In this document: positions 57,351-64,000 of the stretch, piece after piece
How positions within the stretch are numbered: position 1 is the first letter of the stretch
Layout: every line of letters begins with the position of its first letter
Origin: Phanerochaete sordida
Lineage: Eukaryota; Basidiomycota; Agaricomycetes; Polyporales; Phanerochaetaceae
Assembly: GCA_019973155.2 (NCBI GenBank)
Contig: BPQB01000052.1
Coordinates: 124,001 to 188,000, forward strand
Length of the DNA stretch: 64,000 bases
Direction: 5' to 3'
Notes under the pieces: generated by a model
Told to the model about the DNA's origin: nothing
The model's input: only the letters and a program-made list of their open reading frames with translations
Databases searched by the model: none
Translations under genes and position numbers: made by a program

Positions 57351-58387
57351 CACTGCAGGCATCGGAAGATTTTATCACTGCTGAAATGACTCGGAAATTC
57401 CTCGAAAAGATGACATGGCAGTGAGATTTCAGAGTCATGTTGGTAGGACTGAAATGTACCCTTTTCTTGGCTTTTTTGAGCAATGTCGGGCTTGCGGGCA
57501 CGACGCCTGTCGTATGGGCTGGAATGATCACGAAACGGCTCTAAAAGGTAGCATGGCGGAGCGCCAGAAATGACTGGAGAAGTCATCATTTCCGAGCCCT
57601 TTGTGGCGCCTTTCAGCACGTCTGAAATACCTCATTTCCGGAGAGGCAAAAGACAAGCAATCCCATGTGTCAAAATTGAGATGAAAGGCCTCATTTTCGC
57701 CTCATTGCAAACATGCGGACATTGCCCTGAAACGTCGCCTTTTTGAGGCATGTCAGCAGGCCTAAAAGAGAAGCTTTTGGACCAATTGTAGACGCATTTC
57801 TGCCACTCTGAAATGAGGCTGAAATCTCGCTTGCATCCAGTTGCAACTGGTTGCGTCTCAGCGCACTGTAGCGCATCCGAGAGCAACTAGGAGCACCTGG
57901 TAGCAACCAAGATTTCAGCCTCATTTCAGAGCGGCGGAAATGTGCCTAAAATTGGTCCAAAAGATGCCATTTCAGGAGCGCCGACATGCCTCGAAAAGGC
58001 GACGTTTCAGAGCAATGTCCGCATGTCTGCAATGAGGCAGACATGAGGCCTTTCATCGCAATTTTGATACGTTTGATTGGCTGCCTGCCAGATCCGCTGA
58101 AATAAAGGATTTCGGACGTGGCCGAAAGGCAACACAAAGGGCTTGCACATGAAGCCTTTGTCAGTCATTTCTGGCGCTCCGCCATGCTACCTTTGAAAGC
58201 CATTTTGTGATCATTTCAGCCCACGCGACAGGCTTCGTGTCCGCAGGCCCGACATTGCTCAAAAAGGCCGAGAAAGGGGTATATTTCAATCCTACTGACA
58301 TGACTCTGGAATTTCTCTGCCATGTCATCTTTTTGAGGAATTTCCGAGTCATTTCAGCAGGGACAAAATCCTCGGATGCCTGCAGTG
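57351..58387. mobile_element. Foldback (non-autonomous, CACTG-ended) DNA element
   Basis: The 1037-bp element starts CACTGCAGGCATC and ends GATGCCTGCAGTG. Its two halves are inverted copies: 57351-57580 against 58150-58387 and 57640-57840 against 57905-58080, so the whole can fold into one long hairpin. It is flanked by AAT on both sides (57348-57350, 58388-58390). The left inverted repeat of the host element has the empty site ACACCAATTGGTGT with a single AAT, proving insertion with a 3-bp duplication. CACTG ends with a 3-bp duplication suggest the CACTA/CMC superfamily. No coding capacity. Confidence 0.87.
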
Positions 58388-58410
58388 AATTGGTGTGGTA
58401 TGAAACTTCA

Positions 58411-58934
58411 GACTAGCGCCAAAGGGTGCCAACATCTCTTTGTAGTCATTGACTTACTTACAATGCTCTGGAACGGTATGACATGGAATACAGGCCAAGC
58501 CGCGGCCTCAAGGCTGAGGACCGACGGCTTGAGTCTGAAGCCGAGCCGTGGGCCTTCCAAAGCCCTCACCTGAAGTGCATGGCGGCTCGGCTCGGCTAGG
58601 CCTGAGGCGGCTCGATTTTTGCGGCTCGGCCGAGCTCGCACATCACGACTTGTGATGCATCTGCATTACGTAGCATAGCAGGTGCTGGCGACCATTATTC
58701 CTGCCGCGTACACTGAGAGGTGGGTAGTACCAAATTCGCCACCGCTAACCGCAGCGTGCTGCGATGGCGTACAGTATTTATGGATACGAGACACTTTACC
58801 TGGTAAGACATAAGATGAAGCGATAAAAACCAATATATCGCTGTAGTGTGTGTTATACAATGTCTTGCACCGTTCCCAGAAATCGCTCGCGTGACGATGA
58901 TATGCGGTTAATACACGGCTCACGCGTCCGTACT
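58411..58934. other. Intergenic, with a short GC-rich degenerate repeat
   Basis: Bases about 58490-58640 contain repeated GGCTCGG motifs in both orientations. No gene is seen. The segment separates the KDZ element from the 3' end of the WD40 gene. Confidence 0.4.
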
Positions 58935-61704
58935 CTATGAGAGACGTAGTGCATCACAGATGCTCCACATTCGTACAACTCGGTCGGGCCCATACGACAT
59001 GACGTTCCACCCATCCATCGTAAATATCACATGCCGAGCGTTGCCCCTGTGTCCCTGAAAAGCCGCCACAAAAGCGGCGGTTGTGCGGTTCCAAACATGG
59101 ACGCAGCCATCGTCCGCGCCGCACGCGATGAACTTGTTTCTGGGCGAGTATGCAACAGCCCAGGCCGTCTTCTTGTCCTTTCCCTGGACGCTCTCGACGC
59201 GGAACGTGAAGCGCCGCTTGCCAGTGCGCACGTCGCACGTCACGACCGTCCCGTCAGACGACGCCGTCGCGACCTCGCCGCCATCCGGCGAGAACGCCGC
59301 ATCCCAGACATGGTACGTGTGCTCCTTCAGCACGAGCAGCGCCTTGCCGCTCGCCGCGTCCCACACGCACACGCTGCCGTCCTCGGACCCCGTTGCGATG
59401 CGGTCGCCCGAGGGCGAGAACGCCATGCAGAGGATGTCTCGCTTGCGCAGCGTCGCGATGCGCTCGCCCGTACGGCAGTCCAGGACCGCCACAGCCGTGT
59501 CTTCTCTCGAGGCGCCCGATGTGCGTGCCATGAGTCGGGAGCCATCTGGGGAGAAACGAATCTCGGTGCTCGGTCCTGAATGCCCAAGATCCGTGTTGGT
59601 ATGGAGCAGATTGCCGCTCGAGGCGTCCCAGATTTTGAGGGAGTCGCTGGAGCGAGTCGCGATCCGTATGCCGTCAGGGGAGAATGCAGTGTATACGACA
59701 GAGTATTCATGCCCCATCAAGCGGCGCATGATGTTACCGGTCTTGACATTCCAAAGGAGCGCAACCTTGTCTTCGGCTCCCGAGACAATGTGCCGGCTGT
59801 CTGGCGAAAATGAGATCTGCCAGATATCCTTTGTATGCCCGTCTCGCTCGAGCCGTTGGACGGTGAGGCCGTCTTGAAGCCTCCAGATGGTGATCGTATT
59901 TCTGGTTGCTGCTGCTAGTAGCTTGCCATCGGCGGATAAGGAGACACAGTGCTGATTGTCGACTGTAACCATAAGACGGCGTCAGTACTGCCTTTAAAAT
60001 CATGTCTGCCTCGCATCTGGAAGGCAAATGAAATACCACTTACTTCTCATTCTTTCGGAGTCGCCAAAAATGACTGCCTTGTACTGCACCTGACAGGCCT
60101 TCGACTGCATCGCTTCCAGCCATATTTGGCTGTCCGTCAAGACACCTGCGTCTTTCCGAGTGATGTGCGGCCAATTGGCGATGTCGGTGGTCACAATAGG
60201 TGGGTGCGCAAATCTATTCTCTTGCTGATGGCGGATGAGATCTTCCATACAGAGTTGGGCACCTTAGTTTGTGTCGACCCATAAGATGCTCTTCACCAAA
60301 TCATTCACCAATGAAATACTCACAGCCATCAACAATCTCCACTCTCACAGGCCTGTAGCGCCGCAGATAACTGTAGAAATCCTCTACATTTATGTTTCTC
60401 TGGTAAAAGTGAGACCCAGCACTCAGAAGTGTCAATGATGACGACATTAATGTACGTACAACGAGGCATTCTACTTCATCATCTCCTGCAATTGCAACGG
60501 GAGCTGCAGTATTCTGTTTCCATTCAATGAGAAATTGCCTGCTACAATTTTTGGGAGACTTACCTCGAGTATATAGAGCAGAAGGACATCCAGCATGTCG
60601 TACGCATTTTTCTATTGCAGCAATAATATTAGGCATCACATATGATATTCTCATATTCAACATCCATACCTCACTTTCCTGTTTCAGGTCTTCATCATCG
60701 CTAGCTGTTTCTTTCTCATGTGCCACTGCAAGCGCGGAACTCGACGCATGCCGCCGATCCTCCTTTCCAGGGTGATGGGGACCGGCCCCAGCAATCATCT
60801 TCGACAGGAATCCAAGTTGTCTCCTAACTCTCAAGCGCTTGTAGAAAATGCACTGGTCTCTGGGTCCAGTCCCGGCCGCAGGTCCGTGTGCATCTGCAGA
60901 GTATGCGGACCCTTTACGTGGGATAGGAGAGCTTGATGTAGATGTGGAATGTGAACCTCCAATGCTAGCGTGTGCAACTCCGGCTGCGCTCGCCTCGACA
61001 GATGCCGCAACTTCTGTGCTGTTTCGAATACCAAAGGTAGTTGACGCCCAGTCGTGGGACGTCTTGACCACTCCAGTGACGACCAAGATGTCCTCCGGCT
61101 TCAGGTCATCATATTCCAGTGTCTTTGTGGCATACGCATACCAATGATGATGATGCTGGAGGATGTACCGCTTAAGAGAGCGATTTGGCATGGTCTCCAC
61201 ACAGTCTGCGCTACTCTGTAGCGTGAGAGCGGCGCCTCGTGACTCCTTGCATGTGTAGGAAGCGTGGATATTCCCGGAGGCAGCTGGCAAGTTCGTTCTA
61301 CAAAGCAGTAAGCATGGCATGTGATGATGTTAGAAACAGCAGACCCACGATCCAGCAGATGCATGAATACTATCGCGATAAACACCGCGACTACAGTAAT
61401 CCCCGCGTGCAAGCCAATTTTCCGTGCAGATAATACTATTGGCTAGCGCAGCGTTTGGGAAAGGCTGAGAAGCCTTGACACTGAAAGCCGGCTTCCACCA
61501 CGTCACTTGTTTCTCGACATCCGAGGCATCCAAGTGGAACAGTCGAAAGAACCGCCCACCCCAGGTAAATCCCACGTCGCCGACCTGCGGCTCTCCTGAT
61601 ACATGAGGTTCGGGAATCCAGAGCGGATGCCCAAGCCCAAGAGGCTCGAGACTGCTGGCATAGATCTTGTCAGGAGTGGGCGGAGTGTTCCACCAGAACA
61701 GCAT
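58935..61704 (-). CDS. Agaricomycete multidomain protein with C-terminal WD40 propeller
   Basis: Minus-strand gene starting at the ATG at 61704. The first exon gives GHPLWIPEPHVSGEPQ and VGDVGFTWGGRFFRLF. After introns not resolved near 61300-61500 comes RGAALTLQSSADC, YILQHHHHWYAYA and DILVVTGVVKTSHDW, then a variable region. These blocks, in this order, match a large agaricomycete family without an assigned function that I know from many mushroom genomes. Exon 60262-60044 (LCMEDLIRHQQENRF to AVIFGDSERMR) and exon 59962-58935 follow in phase. The last exon encodes seven WD40 repeats (WQISFSPDSRHIVSGAED, IWDASSGNLLH, VCVWDAASGKALL and so on) ending IWDALRLS-like at the stop. Such WD40 tails often serve as ligand sensors in fungal NLR-type proteins. 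Confidence 0.7.
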
Positions 61705-64000
61705 TGTGGGCAAGTATGGAGTGGGGTAAGCTCGACGTAGATGCGACGATGGTGGTAGGACGCAAGCCCGGGACCTGCCACTTGCATCGAGGCTAGAATA
61801 GAGTTTCGATGCTGTGAGTCCTGCCACCTGCTGCGAGCGCAAGCTTGGGTCCTATTCCTCCGCGTACTTTAAGATAGGCATCTCTTCTCACGGGGTGAGG
61901 TATTCGGGCCCGGGCCAGAAGCATCGCGCGCGTTGGCGAGCGGCCCGGGTATTTGCTGCGGGATCCCGATAACACAGATCAGCGTTTTCGTCGTTCCCAA
62001 GATCTCTAGCCGACGGTGCGGACAAGCGACTGGGTCGACCTTCAGATCAAGAGCAAGCTCGGTACCCATTTCGAGGCTACTCAAGTGCGTTCGCAAGTAC
62101 GCCGAAAAGAGCTTCGTCCTGCACCAACGCATCTTCGACTCCTCAGCCGCGCTCGTCATGCAACCGTCCCGCGCGTCCGCGAGCAGCATTCAAAGTTGCT
62201 CGACGTTGCGTCTATCGATGTCCAAGGCTTGCCGTCGCACACGAGCGGTCACAAATAAGCGTCGTGAACACGACGTGCTCCGCGGCCCACGCTGTCCGTG
62301 TTTCTAGTCGAGGGTGTGTGTCTCAGTCTTCTGTCGGTGAAACGCCGCTTACATATCTGTAGATGCCAAAGAATCGGACGTCCCGACCTGAGATGCCGTC
62401 GCGTGCTGTCTATGCGCGACACCGCTCGTAAATCAACCAGCGCGTGACGATCGTAGAAACGTTCGCGAAGGCGGCGACGCCCACGAGAGCGCGGACGCGC
62501 TGCGCCCACATCGCGCGACGTCCAATGCCGATACAGAATACGTCGGTCACGGGCATCCAGGTCAACGCGCTTTCATAGCATTTCCGTCTCGCACGCACTC
62601 GCTGGATCGCCGCCATAGATACGCTAGTACCGAGGCAGGGATCCAGGACCGAGTGCTCGAGATATATGGTCACTTCAAGAGGGAGCGGACGCTCAGCGTC
62701 TTGACTGAGGGGATGGCCCAGAGGTATGACTCCTCGGATAGACCGATGATTTGCGACTGAAGCTTATGAAACAGCCATGACCTCGACATCGAGCTCAGTT
62801 TGGTGCGATTTCGCGCCGTCCTCGCTCAGAGAAGGGCCACCACTAGCCTCTCCTCCAAACGCGCCATTCAAACGTCGGATCTTGCGCTGCAACGCGGGGA
62901 TGTGCTATGGGCCTGCTCCGCGGGTAAATATATTTTGGCTCTTCCCCTGCGCTCCAATGCTGACTCCCACGGCTTCCAGGGACGAAGACGCATACCGTCT
63001 GCACTCGGGAAGCGCTATCGTGTTCTAAGACATCGAGCCCTCCGTGCTCGGCGTCGACACGATTTTGTGGCCATAGCAAGACCACATAGATCAACGCTCG
63101 TCGCCTCAAAACGCCCCTTCGCGTGAGTGTTAACACTCTGCCTGCATCGTTCAGTATAACCCGGCCTGCTGAAGGACGAACGTACCCAGTGCCCATGAAT
63201 GCCGCCGCCGCCGTGCTTGACGACGCGTTCGACCTGATACTCGATGCCGGAGACGACGACGATACCTATTTGCGGCTTCTAGCGCCGCCCGTTGTATGGC
63301 GACTCGTCATTGTGGCAACAAAACCCGGGCTGCGCGTGGGTGGTCTTGCGCCTCTTCTGCTGTCTTCCTTCGCTAACAAGCCCCAGTGTGCGGTGGTATT
63401 CTGGGGCTCGCTGCGGAATAGGCTCTCCGCGTCCTGCGTGTACGGCCCGCAGGGGCATTGGCGTATCAGGGTGCGCTTTATAGACCGCTTGCAGGGCATG
63501 ATAACTTGCTGCGCTGCATGGTCGTCGCCCTCTTCGGACCGGCTTGGAACGTCTGCGTGGCGCGTGTGTGCCAGCGTGCGCAGATGACGGAAGATCCCTA
63601 GACATTGTCCTGGGACCAGTCGGCTGACGGCAGCATGTCGGGTAGAGGCTGCCGCGATTGGCAGGCGAAGAATATGGTCTTCGCGAGGAGTCGCGGTGGA
63701 CATGTCCTCTTCGAACAGCTTGGACTGCTGCTAACGCAGGACTCTATACACAAAGACAGAATATATGGTGTTGACGACCGCGAGATTATGGCGATGCAAT
63801 TGCGTCGCGTCAAACGGATCCTAGGCTAAGTTGTATGCTACCGTGCTGTTAACGGCACGAACGCTGACCGTCTCCACCATGCAGTGCACCCATAGCACAC
63901 GTCATTGAAATACACGTTACTCTCGCCGCCTGTGCAAAGCGATTGAAAGATCGTGTCGGGTGTCGCGCGAGCTTCAGCATGGCGAAGTTATTGTCGGTGC
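61705..64000. other. Right-hand region without a recognised gene
   Basis: Open frames up to 154 codons (for example 63123-63587 plus and 61869-62189 minus) show no recognisable domain. Bases 62985-63145 resemble 42483-42640 weakly. Some may be exons of a gene that runs off the window. Confidence 0.35.

Larger units (their letters stand above)
44167..58410 (-). mobile_element. KDZ-type DNA transposon with long inverted repeats and cargo genes
   Basis: Two inverted repeats of about 0.76 kb (44167-44940 and 56608-58410, the latter split by an insertion) bracket a KDZ transposase (45284-49142, minus), an unknown repeat-rich gene (51290-53161, minus) and an HMG-like gene (53442-56402, plus). The transposase stop lies about 340 bp from the left repeat, and the last gene ends about 205 bp from the right repeat, so little foreign space is left. 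Outer ends read TGAAGTTTCATACC. I could not find a clean 8-bp target duplication. Similarity between the two ends continues inward in diverged form to about 45040 and 56500. All three genes appear intact. Confidence 0.72.

Noticed and set aside
1..64000. Bacterial-type features (operons, CRISPR, Shine-Dalgarno sites), tRNA or rRNA
   Set aside because: Intron-rich coding, KDZ and chromovirus elements show a fungal nuclear genome; no repeat-spacer array and no tRNA or rRNA motif was noticed on reading.

Overview
This window is nuclear DNA of a filamentous basidiomycete, very probably an agaricomycete and perhaps a polypore. The evidence is the many introns of about 45-60 nt with GTNNGY donors, a chromodomain Ty3/gypsy element, a KDZ transposase, and protein families of agaricomycete type. 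I see no rRNA, tRNA or CRISPR. Gene models were spliced by eye; joins were accepted only where donor, acceptor and reading phase all fit.

Layout. (1) 1-4775: 3' part of a chromovirus retrotransposon with integrase, chromodomain, an unusual second ORF and a 3' LTR. (2) 5.1-23.2 kb: a tandem array of NADAR-domain genes (YbiA-like, formerly DUF1768). It holds eight apparently complete NADAR domains in seven genes plus three decayed copies, mixed with copies of a helical-bundle domain resembling the MLKL N-terminal / fungal cell-death adaptor domain. One gene fuses the helical bundle to NADAR, three have an N-terminal hydrophobic segment, one is a coiled-coil protein with two NADAR domains, and two loci encode the helical bundle alone (one interrupted by a stop codon). 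(3) 23.6-28.2 kb: a large disordered C2H2 zinc-finger protein. (4) 29.9-40.2 kb: an SRAP/HMCES-like DNA-protein crosslink protein, a convergent Ser-rich single-pass membrane protein, and two tandem SRAP paralogs that have lost the catalytic cysteine and other active-site residues. (5) 44.17-58.41 kb: a KDZ DNA transposon with near-identical inverted repeats of about 0.76 kb, carrying the transposase and two other genes. Its right repeat is split by a 1037-bp foldback element with CACTG ends and a 3-bp target duplication. (6) 58.9-61.7 kb: an agaricomycete-type multidomain gene ending in a WD40 propeller.

The NADAR array is the most interesting part. NADAR enzymes act on ADP-ribose or ribosyl linkages, and some reverse guanine ADP-ribosylation by DarT-type toxins. 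Joining such a domain to a cell-death-type helical bundle, and diversifying it locally with membrane and coiled-coil versions, is what a self/non-self recognition or anti-element defence locus would look like. That role is an inference. SRAP pseudoenzyme duplication next door gives the region a second nucleic-acid-damage theme, but no functional link between the two is shown.
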